Shown here one piece after another: positions 1 through 8,079 of a stretch of DNA of 49,654 nt. The notes under the pieces are model-generated. The model was given only the letters and a program-made list of their open reading frames with translations. It did no database searches and was not told the origin of the DNA. The translations under genes were made by a program, and so were the position numbers. This DNA is from Caldifarciminota bacterium (lineage in GTDB: Bacteria > Hydrothermota > UBA3073 > JACQXS01 > JAGMCI01). The stretch's first letter is position 1; each line of letters starts with the position of its first letter. The DNA lies in assembly GCA_023129325.1 (NCBI GenBank), contig JAGMCI010000020.1, positions 1 through 49,654 on the forward strand. The letters are read 5' to 3'.

Positions 1-1247
1 ACTTCATTTACTAATGCGTAAGGTGATGGAGTAATTTTTGCTATAATTTGTGTAGTATCAACTGATGCGACTTCTATATCAGGGATACCATCTCCATCAT
101 GGTCTTCCAGAGTATCTACTCCCCCTGAATCATATAATTTTCTTGTCCAGTCAGGTTGAGTACCAGAGATTGTGATATCTATTGTATCTTGAGACTTCCC
201 TCTATTTATGACCTGTAATGGATATACTTTTGTAGAATCAGGCAAAGTAGAATCAGCCTGGTCAGGCTCAACTAATATATAGCCAAGACATTCTTCCTCG
301 CCAAATTCTACTGTGGGTTCTGGATCAGTATATTTGCGGATAAAAATCCAATCCCATCTTACATCACCGTATGGGTGATCCATTGAGCCAAATAAACCAA
401 AACTTCTTGCTCCTGTTTTAGTCTCAGAATGAGATATCTCACTGCTTTCTGAACTCCCATCAGGTTTCCATATCTTTGCTTTCGCCTCAGAATCTGTTAC
501 TTTTAAATATATTCTATACCATTCATCTTTGTTAGTATTATAAGGGGTTTCTTCAACAAAAGAAGAACCATTATGTAAGTGGAGCTTATGCGTAAGTGAC
601 CTATGAAAAGCCCACCATGCATCTGACTCTGACCACCATTTTGCCAGTAGTCCTATCCAGTCATAGCCTGTTCCACCATCTACCCTCATTGATTTTGTCT
701 CTACAACATAGTCGCTTAACCCACCAATATCAGTCTCAGGTCTGTAACAAAAGCAATGTATTGCTTCGCCTGTAACTTTTACATAACTTGAGTCTGTTAC
801 CCATGCCCATATCCCACCGCTTGTTGTCCATTGAGATGAAGTCTCTGTATCAAAATCATCAAAAAAGTTAAAGACACTATCTCCATTGCTCTCACTGCTT
901 GCATCTGGATTGCCATAATACATATAAATTATTGTAGTATCCAATGCAGAAATCAATGGGACCTTTACCCAGACTATAGCAGAATCAGAAGGAATATAAT
1001 TTTCAATCCAATATGGAATCAGAGTTACTTCATCGGAGTCTGTAAACCGTAAATCTGAAAAATCGGAATTCATATTAGAATTATAAGTCACATCAATTTT
1101 TACTTGATAGTCCGTTAAAGTATCAGAATTTTTAGTATTATATACTATTACTGGCTTTCTGTAGGACCAATCCGGGTCACACCAATCCGAGTATCCCGAA
1201 AGTCTCAACACTGATGTTAAAAATACTGTCCAATAGACTTTATTCAT
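1..1247 (-). CDS. Secreted DUF2341-domain protein, C-terminal part beyond window edge
   Basis: An open frame starts at ATG 1247 and runs leftward off the window without a stop, about 415 codons. After a short hydrophobic start (MNKVYWTVFLTSVLRLSG) the protein shows the DUF2341 pattern: WSYRKPV near residue 27, DYQVKI, FSDLRFTDSD, IPYWIE, VWVKVP and YMYYGNPDA near residue 107, followed by FFDDFD. Residues about 130-290 look like a beta-rich lectin-like module. The visible C-terminal part contains DGDGIPDIE, an acidic calcium-type repeat. DUF2341 is found in extracellular proteins, so a cell-surface or exported role is likely; the ligand is unknown. A consensus promoter lies just upstream. The start is uncertain: GG directly abuts the ATG and a short leaderless frame precedes it. 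The missing end may carry the sorting domain seen in other proteins here. Confidence 0.8.
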   Translation of the reverse strand, partial: MNKVYWTVFLTSVLRLSGYSDWCDPDWSYRKPVIVYNTKNSDTLTDYQVKIDVTYNSNMNSDFSDLRFTDSDEVTLIPYWIENYIPSDSAIVWVKVPLISALDTTIIYMYYGNPDASSESNGDSVFNFFDDFDTETSSQWTTSGGIWAWVTDSSYVKVTGEAIHCFCYRPETDIGGLSDYVVETKSMRVDGGTGYDWIGLLAKWWSESDAWWAFHRSLTHKLHLHNGSSFVEETPYNTNKDEWYRIYLKVTDSEAKAKIWKPDGSSESSEISHSETKTGARSFGLFGSMDHPYGDVRWDWIFIRKYTDPEPTVEFGEEECLGYILVEPDQADSTLPDSTKVYPLQVINRGKSQDTIDITISGTQPDWTRKLYDSGGVDTLEDHDGDGIPDIEVASVDTTQIIAKITPSPYALVNE

Positions 1248-1249
1248 CC

Positions 1250-1273
1250 TTAATCACTCAATAAACTCTTCAT
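1250..1273 (-). CDS. Possible 7-codon leaderless upstream ORF
   Basis: ATG at 1273 lies 7 nt after the -10 box and encodes MKSLLSD followed by TAA. The stop is separated by only GG from the DUF2341 start codon (TAAGGATG), which would allow translational re-initiation. The alternative is that this is simply leader sequence, or the remnant of a frameshifted original start. No homology can be claimed for so short a frame. Confidence 0.3.
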   Translation of the reverse strand: MKSLLSD

Positions 1274-1280
1274 TTTTAAA

Positions 1281-1309
1281 AATATACTCTATATTTATCT
1301 GCCTGTCAA
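1281..1309 (-). promoter_or_regulatory. Sigma-70 promoter for the DUF2341 gene
   Basis: On the minus strand TTGACA (1304-1309), a 17-nt spacer and TATATT (1281-1286) form a near-consensus promoter. The predicted transcript starts near 1274, within a few bases of the small upstream ORF and about 27 nt before the main ATG. The preceding C (CTTGACA) is shared with most promoters of this window. Confidence 0.75.
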
Positions 1310-1481
1310 GAAATAATTAAGGCAGTTCTTGTATCTAAATCAAAAAATTACTTGAGATTTGAAGCTAAAGTAGTATAATTAACTTATGATTATTTATTGG
1401 TATATATTAAAAGAGCATATATAGCTGTTCTTTTGGAGACCCTTACGCTTTTATTTTAATAATAAACCAGATTATTCACAC

Positions 1482-4022
1482 TTATCTGGGATATTGTAGG
1501 AACTTATTCTTTTGTATTTTAAACCAAAATCCAATAGTCCCAAGTAAAAATAAGAATGTCAAGAAGGAAATTAAAATCCCTAATTTAAAATAGTTAGACT
1601 GATAAATAAATTTAATTATATGCTCTCCTTGAGGAAGTTCAATAGCCCTGAGAGTACAGTTTGCAATATAAATTTTTGCAGGTTTGCCATCAACTGTAGC
1701 TTTCCAATCTGGATGGTAGTTCTCAGACAAGACTAAAAACCCAGATGAACTAAGTTTTACCTCACAAATAATTTTATTAGGCGTATATTCGATAATTTTA
1801 ACTCTTTCTAACTTCTCACTTCTGACTTCTGACTTCTGATTTCTAACTTCTGGTGATTCTTCTAAGATTACCGTTTGCCGAAGGTCAAAATCAGAATGAG
1901 CTATTCTATTTAACACTTCTTCTTTAGAAGATAGCTCAAAATCAGGAACTAAAAAAGCCCTTGGAAGATAGAATTCATTCTCATAAATTGCATATCCTCC
2001 TTGCCCACCTGCCATCCCTCGGGTAAGATAGACTAATTTAAATTGACTAAAATATTCTTTCCAATACTTAATCAAGTTTTGAGTCCTCTTATTATATTTA
2101 GTAATATCTTCTGGAAGAGGCATAGTTATTATATATTTAACATTTAAGAGGTCAAGGAATTTTTTATTCTCTAATAAATTAGGAGCATGAAACATAACAC
2201 TTTCACCAGCTCCGATAAGTTCTTGATACCTTGCAAGAGGATTTGGACCATGACCGCCAACACTCTGGATATTGTATAACATTAGGAGTCCATCATCTGA
2301 ACGCTTGTAATGAAGAGGAAAAACCCGATAAAGTGACTTGTCTCTTGACAAGAACCTTACCACTTCATCCTGCGCATAATATTTCTTTGGATGTGAAACA
2401 GACTTCAAAAACTTCAATTGAATATTCCAACTGTCAAAAAGTAAAACTGGAAAGGCAAGTAAAATTAAGAATTTAACCTTTATTTTTTTAAGACAAAAAA
2501 GTAAAATTATTATAGAATTTACTAAGATTAAACAAAAAGCTTTAAGGAATCCTTTAGTGAAAAAAGAATAGTTTCTATATAATACATTAATTTTTTGCTG
2601 TGTAATTACTGGCTGGAAATGAGTTTTAAGTGCCAAAAGGATAGAGTCTTTCCCAAAATAAACTATTAGTAAAAACAGGAAAAAGATGCCACTAATTATT
2701 GAAAGTCCCAAGACAATCCGCCTCAGGCGGACTTCTCCTTTGAGTATTGTATTAAGTCCAAATCCTGAAAGCACAATGATGCTAAAAACTGTAGTATAAA
2801 ATATTTGTTCCGGACACCTAAACTTTTTGAGCATTGGAACAAGATAGTAAGGAATTTTGTAAAATATCGTATGTCCACCAAGTGCAAATATACCTGTAAC
2901 CAAAGCCGCACCACCAAAAAATTTCACATACCTGCCCGACATCTGACAGGCGGACTTTGATTTCCTATTATAAAATAATGCTATTCCTGCAAGCAAAATT
3001 GGCAAGATTCCTAAATATTGATTATCAAGTCTAAAGTAATTTTCTCCCCAATAGTTACCTAATATACCTGAAAAATCAGGCACCAAAAGATTAAGAAGTT
3101 CAAAAGGTGGCATAGACCAGGAGACAGCATATTTATAGCCCCTTGTAATTGCTCCCCTCGCACCTTCTGAAAGTCCCACATAAGTTAAGAGATAAGCTCC
3201 TATACATAAACCGACTGTAACTACTATACCTAATATGGAAAAACCAATGAGCCTGAGATTTAGCTTTAAATTATTTTGTTTTCTCCGAGAAACAAGCTCA
3301 AAAATCACATAACATAAAGCTACTAATGCACAGTAATAAGTTTTCTGGAAGTGGCCTGCAAGAAATGAGAGTCCCAAAAATCCACCAGCAAAGAAAAAAT
3401 GCGGCAACCTGTGTGTTGTAATTCCCTTATGTAAGAATAATAAAACAAAGGGAAGGTAAGCCCCAGCAATAAGTCTTGCAAGATGTCCAGCATAAACTGT
3501 AGAAATAAGAGAACCAGCAAACATATAAGCAACTCCAGCCATAAAAGAGGAATAAATATCAAGTTTTAGCTCTTTTAAAAAAAGATACATTCCAAGCCCA
3601 GCTAAGAAAGTATGAAATATAAATCCATACACCAAAGCAAGATGTCCAGGAATGAATAATCGTAATAAGTTAGTAATATAAAAACAATCTCCAGGCGCTG
3701 ATGCTATAGTAGGTAAACCACCATAAATATAAGGTTGCCACATTGGAAACCTCCAGTGGGATTTTATAAAGGAGGAAATCCAGTGCTCGCCAACATACCC
3801 ACCAAGTAACCAGTCAGACCCATATATCATATTTGTACCACGCAGAAATTTGGCAAAAAATATAAAAGATAAAATGAAAAGAAGTCCAATTGCAATCTTG
3901 TTTCCTGTCTGCCACCAGGCAAGAAAAGTGCTTTTTTGAAGAATGCTGTGCGCAGAAACTTTATTAATAGCCGTCTTATGATGTCTGGAAAGTTTTTGTT
4001 TTTCTTTTCTCTTTTTTCCCAT
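1482..4022 (-). CDS. YfhO-like polytopic membrane protein (GT-C fold family)
   Basis: The 846-residue protein has a basic N-terminus (KKRKEKQK) and then a dozen or more hydrophobic segments. The first extracytoplasmic loop carries the pattern common to the YfhO/GT-C group (DWLLGGYVGEHW, FPMWQPYIYGGLPT, FYITNLLRLFIP). A soluble region with FPLHYKRSDDG and NVKYIIT precedes a C-terminal module with NYHPDWKATVDG, ELPQGEHIIKF and a last membrane helix, typical of YfhO proteins. Such proteins are thought to handle lipid-linked sugars in cell-envelope glycosylation; the substrate cannot be read from sequence. Repeat-derived segments sit in frame: a small palindrome at 2717-2731 (residues 431-435), a degenerate one at 2927-2955, and an AGAAGTC-type microsatellite at 1811-1853 (residues 723-737). 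There is no Shine-Dalgarno site before ATG 4022. Confidence 0.8.
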   Translation of the reverse strand: MGKKRKEKQKLSRHHKTAINKVSAHSILQKSTFLAWWQTGNKIAIGLLFILSFIFFAKFLRGTNMIYGSDWLLGGYVGEHWISSFIKSHWRFPMWQPYIYGGLPTIASAPGDCFYITNLLRLFIPGHLALVYGFIFHTFLAGLGMYLFLKELKLDIYSSFMAGVAYMFAGSLISTVYAGHLARLIAGAYLPFVLLFLHKGITTHRLPHFFFAGGFLGLSFLAGHFQKTYYCALVALCYVIFELVSRRKQNNLKLNLRLIGFSILGIVVTVGLCIGAYLLTYVGLSEGARGAITRGYKYAVSWSMPPFELLNLLVPDFSGILGNYWGENYFRLDNQYLGILPILLAGIALFYNRKSKSACQMSGRYVKFFGGAALVTGIFALGGHTIFYKIPYYLVPMLKKFRCPEQIFYTTVFSIIVLSGFGLNTILKGEVRLRRIVLGLSIISGIFFLFLLIVYFGKDSILLALKTHFQPVITQQKINVLYRNYSFFTKGFLKAFCLILVNSIIILLFCLKKIKVKFLILLAFPVLLFDSWNIQLKFLKSVSHPKKYYAQDEVVRFLSRDKSLYRVFPLHYKRSDDGLLMLYNIQSVGGHGPNPLARYQELIGAGESVMFHAPNLLENKKFLDLLNVKYIITMPLPEDITKYNKRTQNLIKYWKEYFSQFKLVYLTRGMAGGQGGYAIYENEFYLPRAFLVPDFELSSKEEVLNRIAHSDFDLRQTVILEESPEVRNQKSEVRSEKLERVKIIEYTPNKIICEVKLSSSGFLVLSENYHPDWKATVDGKPAKIYIANCTLRAIELPQGEHIIKFIYQSNYFKLGILISFLTFLFLLGTIGFWFKIQKNKFLQYPR
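2717..2731. repeat. 15-bp palindrome TCCGCCT-C-AGGCGGA inside the YfhO-like gene
   Basis: A perfect 7-bp-armed palindrome, read in frame as part of GEVRLRRIVLG in a cytoplasmic loop. The same unit with a variable central base occurs between genes (48035-48049, 49530-49544, 49630-49644) and inside others (17594-17608, 41363-41377). Confidence 0.85.
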
Positions 4023-4033
4023 ATCTATGATAA

Positions 4034-4062
4034 ATGATAACTTATACCTATCTGCATGTCAA
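4034..4062 (-). promoter_or_regulatory. Promoter for the YfhO-like gene, almost leaderless
   Basis: TTGACA (4057-4062), a 17-nt spacer and TATCAT (4034-4039) lie on the minus strand, with 11 nt between the -10 box and ATG 4022. The expected 5' leader is only about 4-5 nt and contains no Shine-Dalgarno sequence. Confidence 0.7.
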
Positions 4063-4190
4063 GAAAAAACTTGCCTCCTTGGTCGGCAGACAGGCTAATG
4101 CGTTGAGCGAAATGGTTTATCCTTGCAAAATCAACAATTAAATGAAGCCATTTTAAATTGATCTTATCCCCATTTTCCCCTTATCTAAAT

Positions 4191-4380
4191 CTGCGTCCTG
4201 TTTTTTTACAACTCTGTGTTTTCTGTGGCTTGTTTTTATTTCGTGTTAATCCGTGTTAATTCGTGGTTTCTTTTTGCACTTTGCATTTTATAATTTTCAT
4301 TTTGCAATGATATTCTGCGTCTATTTGCGTTAATCTGCGTCCTGTTTTTTTACAACTCTGTGTTTTCTGTGGCTTGTTTT
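4191..4380. repeat. 46-bp direct repeat in a degenerate intergenic repeat zone
   Basis: The stretch between the YfhO-like promoter and tRNA-Pro is built of low-complexity phrases (CTCTGTG, TTCTGTGGC, ATCCGTGTTAAT, TTCGTG). Within it a 46-bp block starting CTGCGTCCTG is repeated perfectly at 4191-4236 and 4335-4380. The same phrases recur at about 12900-13035, 17800-18110, 19275-19560 and 36860-36990, always between genes. No gene is seen here. Confidence 0.7.
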
Positions 4381-4422
4381 AATCCGTGCAATCTGTGGCT
4401 GTTTTATGGTGAGTTAAAAAAA

Positions 4423-4496
4423 TCGGGGAGACTGGATTCGAACCAGCGACCCCCTGGTCCCAAACCAGGTGCGCTACCAAACTGCGCCACTCCCCG
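4423..4496 (-). tRNA. tRNA-Pro (anticodon TGG)
   Basis: The minus strand folds into a full cloverleaf: acceptor CGGGGAG pairing with CTCCCCG, D-stem GCGC/GCGC, anticodon stem CCTGG/CCAGG around loop TTTGGGA (anticodon TGG, proline), and a T-arm with TTCGAAT. The discriminator is A. The 3' CCA is not encoded, because the next bases are TT, so it must be added by a CCA-adding enzyme. Length is 74 nt. Confidence 0.97.
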
Positions 4497-4552
4497 AGAA
4501 ATGGCAGTAATTAGTGTTAAGTGGTTAGTGGAATTTTTTCACTTATCCCTAT

Positions 4553-5140
4553 TCACTGAACACTGCTTTTTATGTATTCTTTTGCTTTTAAAAGAGCAAG
4601 TCCACGATGAGATATTTTATTCTTAAGTTCAGGTGAAATCTCAGCGAATGTCTTGCTAAGTTCAGGAACCAAAAATATTGAGTCATAACCAAAACCGAAT
4701 TCCCCACGCTCTTCTTCGGTTATATAACCTTGAATTTTGCCTTCAAATATCTTTGTCTTTCCTGGTTCAGCAATCGCCACTATACATCTAAATCTCGCTG
4801 TTCTTTCTTTTTTTGATTTAAGTAGTAATAAAAGTTTCTTTCTATTGTCCGCATAACTTGCCCTTGGCCCAGCAAATCGTGCTGAATAAATTCCTGGCGC
4901 TCCATTAAGCAAATCTACCTCCAAGCCCGTATCATCAGCTAAAGAAACCTCTCCGGTGAGCTTAAAAGATGCCTCAGCCTTTTTAATTGCGTTTTCTTCC
5001 AAGTTCTTTCCATCCTCTTTTAAAGAAGGTCCTTCAGGGAGACTAATAAATTCTACAGGTAAATTGTTTAAAATTTTCTTTATTTCTTCAAATTTGTCTG
5101 GATTTCTGGTAGCTATAACAATTTTTTTTATTCTCTCCAC
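4553..5140 (-). CDS. rdgB: XTP/dITP pyrophosphatase (RdgB/HAM1 family)
   Basis: The enzyme hydrolyses non-canonical purine nucleotides (XTP, dITP, ITP) to monophosphates and keeps them out of DNA and RNA. Family motifs are clear: IVIATRNPDKFEEI at the N-terminus, ENAIKKAEA, the ADDTGLEVD loop, GAPGIYSARFAG, GFGYDSIF, and the C-terminal KNKISHRGLAL with the catalytic-site SHR. Length near 195 residues is normal. The longest frame begins at TTG 5149; the GTG at 5140 (MERIKKIVIATRN) is preferred because it fits the family N-terminus. Either start overlaps the end of the SPOR gene, so the two are probably translationally coupled and driven by the promoter at 5614-5641. Confidence 0.92.
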   Translation of the reverse strand: MERIKKIVIATRNPDKFEEIKKILNNLPVEFISLPEGPSLKEDGKNLEENAIKKAEASFKLTGEVSLADDTGLEVDLLNGAPGIYSARFAGPRASYADNRKKLLLLLKSKKERTARFRCIVAIAEPGKTKIFEGKIQGYITEEERGEFGFGYDSIFLVPELSKTFAEISPELKNKISHRGLALLKAKEYIKSSVQ

Positions 5141-5604
5141 ACTATCCAAGCATCTTCAAATCCTCTGACTCGAAGTTCATCTCTCAAGATAGCCGCCTCT
5201 TGAAGAGTATCATAACGCCCAATTCTGACCTTCCAAAAAGGAATGCTTACCATAATGTAAATCTCTTCTTCAAATTTATCTCTTAGCTTTTGGCACAGTC
5301 TTTTGGCATTTTCTTCTACCTTAAAAGCTCCAACTTGAACACTAAATATAGACGGCATTCCCGTACTAACAGTTATTTCCTTTATTACCTCTACTGTCTC
5401 TATTTCGGCAGATATGATTTCCACAACTTTTACTGTTTCAATTTCTACAACCCATAGAGTCTCAACAGGCACTATAAAATCTGGAACTAATACAGTATCT
5501 ATTGGAGCTTCTACTCTTTCTGTTTTCACAGTAGCTTTTCTTGGGACGCAAGAAAGGCTTGAAATTATACCTATGACCAGAAACCAGACCTTATACATTT
5601 TCAT
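5128..5604 (-). CDS. SPOR-domain lipoprotein
   Basis: The 158-residue protein begins with a signal peptide and lipobox (GIISSLSC, cysteine near residue 19), so it should be lipidated after Lgt modification (an lgt gene lies at 13094-13882). A valine/threonine/glutamate-rich spacer of about 65 residues follows. Residues about 85-157 form a SPOR domain: FSVQVGAF, ENAKRLCQKL, PFWKVRIGRY, EAAILRDEL, then AWIV. SPOR domains bind denuded peptidoglycan glycan strands at division sites, so a role at the septum is plausible but unproven. It is the first gene of the two-gene unit with rdgB. Confidence 0.85.
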   Translation of the reverse strand: MKMYKVWFLVIGIISSLSCVPRKATVKTERVEAPIDTVLVPDFIVPVETLWVVEIETVKVVEIISAEIETVEVIKEITVSTGMPSIFSVQVGAFKVEENAKRLCQKLRDKFEEEIYIMVSIPFWKVRIGRYDTLQEAAILRDELRVRGFEDAWIVWRE

Positions 5605-5613
5605 CTTTTATTT

Positions 5614-5641
5614 AAAATACAGGAGATTTCTCAAATGTCAA
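5614..5641 (-). promoter_or_regulatory. Promoter for SPOR lipoprotein-rdgB
   Basis: TTGACA (5636-5641), a 16-nt spacer and TATTTT (5614-5619) read leftward. Only 9 nt separate the -10 box from ATG 5604, with no Shine-Dalgarno site, which predicts a leader of 2-3 nt. It diverges from the promoter at 5689-5717. Confidence 0.65.
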
Positions 5642-5688
5642 GTAAAAAGAATTTCAATACTGTGGGCAAAACATATAAAGGTTTTTTC

Positions 5689-5717
5689 TTGACAAATTAT
5701 AACTATGAGAGTATCTT
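5689..5717 (+). promoter_or_regulatory. Promoter for the DUF4159 operon
   Basis: TTGACA (5689-5694), a 17-nt spacer and TATCTT (5712-5717) are followed by 10 nt and ATG 5728. This geometry argues that translation starts at 5728 and not at the far-upstream in-frame ATG at 5635, which lies upstream of the promoter. Confidence 0.75.
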
Positions 5718-5727
5718 TTTCGTAAAG

Positions 5728-6351
5728 ATGATTTGGCTCTTTGTTTTTTGTGTTTTTAATTATAATATCACACTTGCAAGAGCCAAATATGAAGGGGGCG
5801 GAGACTGGTATAACGACCCTTCAATTTTGCCAAATTTAGCACAGGAAATTAATGAAAGAACAACACTCACGGCAAATCCAGAACAAAAAATAGTATCATT
5901 AAACGACACCGACCTCTTTAATTATCCATTCATCTTTCTTACAGGACACGGAAATATAAAATTATCAGATTATGAGGTAAAGCAATTAAGAGAGTATCTT
6001 ATAAAGGGTGGTTTCTTATATGCTGACGACGATTATGGAATGGATAAACATTTTAGGCGTGAAATAGAGAGAGTTTTCCCAGGACTCAAATTTGAGGAAC
6101 TCCCTTTTACACATCCAATATATCATTCATTCTACGATTTTACTTACCTGCCCAAAATACATAAACATGAAGGAAAGCCTCCTAAGGGATACGGTATCTT
6201 TTATCAAGAAAGACTGGTTGTCTTTTATACATACGAGACAAACATATCAGATGGCTGGGCAGACCCATGGGTTCATAAGGACCTACCTGAAAAGAGAGAA
6301 GAAGCATTTAAGATGGGAATAAATATAATAATGTATACACTTACACAATGA
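5728..6351 (+). CDS. DUF4159-like exported protein
   Basis: From ATG 5728 the protein starts with a signal peptide (MIWLFVFCVFNYNITLARA). The mature part matches the DUF4159 pattern: YEGGGDWYNDP, then FNYPFIFLTGHGNIKLSD, LREYLIKGGFLYADDDYG, FRREIERVFPG, the HPIYHSFYDF segment, and WADPWVHKDLPEKREEAFKMGINIIMYTLTQ. DUF4159 has a class I glutamine amidotransferase-like fold without an assigned reaction, and often sits near membrane proteins with MoxR/VWA modules; none of those is seen here. It overlaps the next gene by ATGA, so the pair is likely co-translated. Confidence 0.8.
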   Translation: MIWLFVFCVFNYNITLARAKYEGGGDWYNDPSILPNLAQEINERTTLTANPEQKIVSLNDTDLFNYPFIFLTGHGNIKLSDYEVKQLREYLIKGGFLYADDDYGMDKHFRREIERVFPGLKFEELPFTHPIYHSFYDFTYLPKIHKHEGKPPKGYGIFYQERLVVFYTYETNISDGWADPWVHKDLPEKREEAFKMGINIIMYTLTQ

Positions 6352-8069
6352 GTGAGATTGAAGAAAAAATTAAAGAAGTAGCCCAAAAAGTGCCGAGAGA
6401 AAGAGTAGAAACTCTGCGTGCCGCTTTACTACACAAATGGGGAAAAGGTAAACAAACAGTAATACTCTTCCCAAAACCTGAGATTAAAGAATATCCTTCT
6501 ATATATCTTTTTGGCATATTGGCAAAAGACTGGCCTGGAATTGCAGGAGGAGTTACAGGTGTTATGACAGAACTTGGATGGAATACAGAATTTTTATCAG
6601 GGGTCACTTTGCCTCACAAAGAAGAAAAACTTGCTTTGTTTACAATCGGAGTTGAGCTATCAGATAAAAAAGGCCTTATTTCTTTTATGGGACAAAAGAA
6701 AATAATTATTGCTAAACTTAATAAGGTCTCTCTTAAAGGAAGAAGTAAAGCTGTCTTACTTCATCCCAGAAAAGTTGAAATCTTTGAGGAAGTAACAAAA
6801 CTCATTGAACAGTTAAAACGATTAACCCCAGAGGTCATAACAGAAACCACAAAATTCTTTGAATCAAGAACGCGTGAATATTTAGAGCAAAGAAATCCAA
6901 AAGATTTAGCTAATCTTATCCTTACAAATTATGATTTCATTGATAAAGTGAGAGAATCTGGCGGAAAACCACAAATGAAAGTAGAACATTTAAAAACTAA
7001 AAAGGAGAAGCTTACAAGCATATCAATTGCTTGTTTTAACCGTGATTTTTCCTTAAGGCTTGCACTTGATGCAATAAAAGAAGCTGTCCCTGACTATAAT
7101 GTGCTCTATAATAAGGAATTTATAACTGATGATGGCATATCTGTTTATAGAATAGAAATTGATGGATTTCAAACAACAAAATTAATTAAAAATTCAATAA
7201 TAAAGAAGATAGTTACTCGGAAGTTTGAAAAAGTGAGGCTTATGGAAGCTTTTGGCGGTTTTGAATATGAGGCAAGGGTCTTGAATCCAAAGTTAATTAA
7301 AGAGCATTCATCAACTGGAATACCGCAAGTTTATATTTCTGTTGAATTCACTTCCGAATACTTTATTCAATTTAAAATCATAGTAGTAAAAAAACCGAGC
7401 CCAGAATGGATAAATATATGCACCAAAAAGCTTGATTCTGTAAAAGGGTTTTCTATACTTGGTTGCGAAACCCCAAAGCTATATGGAAATTCAGAACTAA
7501 GTATAATTGAGCTAAGAGTAAATACAGATATTTTTCTTGAAACCAAAGCCATTTATGCTGTTATCAAGAAAAATCTTGAATCACTGATAGGAAACTTTAG
7601 AGATTTTGATAAAGGAATGCGTGAACTTGATGTTAAAAAGTTTGAAGAAATTAAACAAAAGTTTAAAGAAACTAATCCTGACCTTTTAAAAGAGCTTTAT
7701 TATGGAATTGAGGATTTTTATAGAATTGGAGCCCCAGGGGAAGAAACTATTGAAATTATGAGATTGGGAATCAAATTAACTAAAGCTAAACCACCAGCTA
7801 TTGAAGTTCTTGAGTTTAATGAAAAATGCACCTTCCTTGGTATAATTTCTTCTAAAAAGCTTTTATCCACAGTTTTAAGTCTTTTGGCACCATATACTAC
7901 TACAGCAAGTAAAATTCAATTTGGTGCCTTTAACCTTTGTTTATTTAGAATTGAGAAACAGGGAAAATCTTTACCCCAAGAGGAAATAAAAGTCATAACC
8001 CAGAAATTAAACCAAATTTTACATAAATCCAACTTTCATCCATTCTCACGAAGTTCGGGCTCAAAATAA
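6348..8069 (+). CDS. ACT-domain-like protein of unknown function
   Basis: I do not recognise a named family for this 573-residue soluble protein. It contains at least two and perhaps three stretches resembling ACT folds (beta-alpha-beta-beta-alpha-beta): residues about 50-110 (LFGILAKDWPGIAGGVTGVM, with the glycines before the helix typical of ACT), about 220-275 (SISIACFNRDFSLRLALDAI) and about 325-390. Between them is a charged helical region. ACT domains usually bind amino acids or other small ligands and control enzymes or transcription. The start overlaps the DUF4159 stop (ATGA), and the spermidine-synthase-like gene follows after 10 nt, so the three form one operon. Confidence 0.6.
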   Translation: MSEIEEKIKEVAQKVPRERVETLRAALLHKWGKGKQTVILFPKPEIKEYPSIYLFGILAKDWPGIAGGVTGVMTELGWNTEFLSGVTLPHKEEKLALFTIGVELSDKKGLISFMGQKKIIIAKLNKVSLKGRSKAVLLHPRKVEIFEEVTKLIEQLKRLTPEVITETTKFFESRTREYLEQRNPKDLANLILTNYDFIDKVRESGGKPQMKVEHLKTKKEKLTSISIACFNRDFSLRLALDAIKEAVPDYNVLYNKEFITDDGISVYRIEIDGFQTTKLIKNSIIKKIVTRKFEKVRLMEAFGGFEYEARVLNPKLIKEHSSTGIPQVYISVEFTSEYFIQFKIIVVKKPSPEWINICTKKLDSVKGFSILGCETPKLYGNSELSIIELRVNTDIFLETKAIYAVIKKNLESLIGNFRDFDKGMRELDVKKFEEIKQKFKETNPDLLKELYYGIEDFYRIGAPGEETIEIMRLGIKLTKAKPPAIEVLEFNEKCTFLGIISSKKLLSTVLSLLAPYTTTASKIQFGAFNLCLFRIEKQGKSLPQEEIKVITQKLNQILHKSNFHPFSRSSGSK

Positions 8070-8079
8070 AAAGCTTTAT

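Noticed and set aside
4360-4626. 88-codon plus-strand frame across tRNA-Pro
   Set aside because: It reads through the tRNA on the opposite strand and into the rdgB end; no signal of coding.
5635-5727. Upstream start of the DUF4159 gene at 5635
   Set aside because: It lies upstream of a good promoter (5689-5717), and translation from 5728 gives a proper signal peptide.
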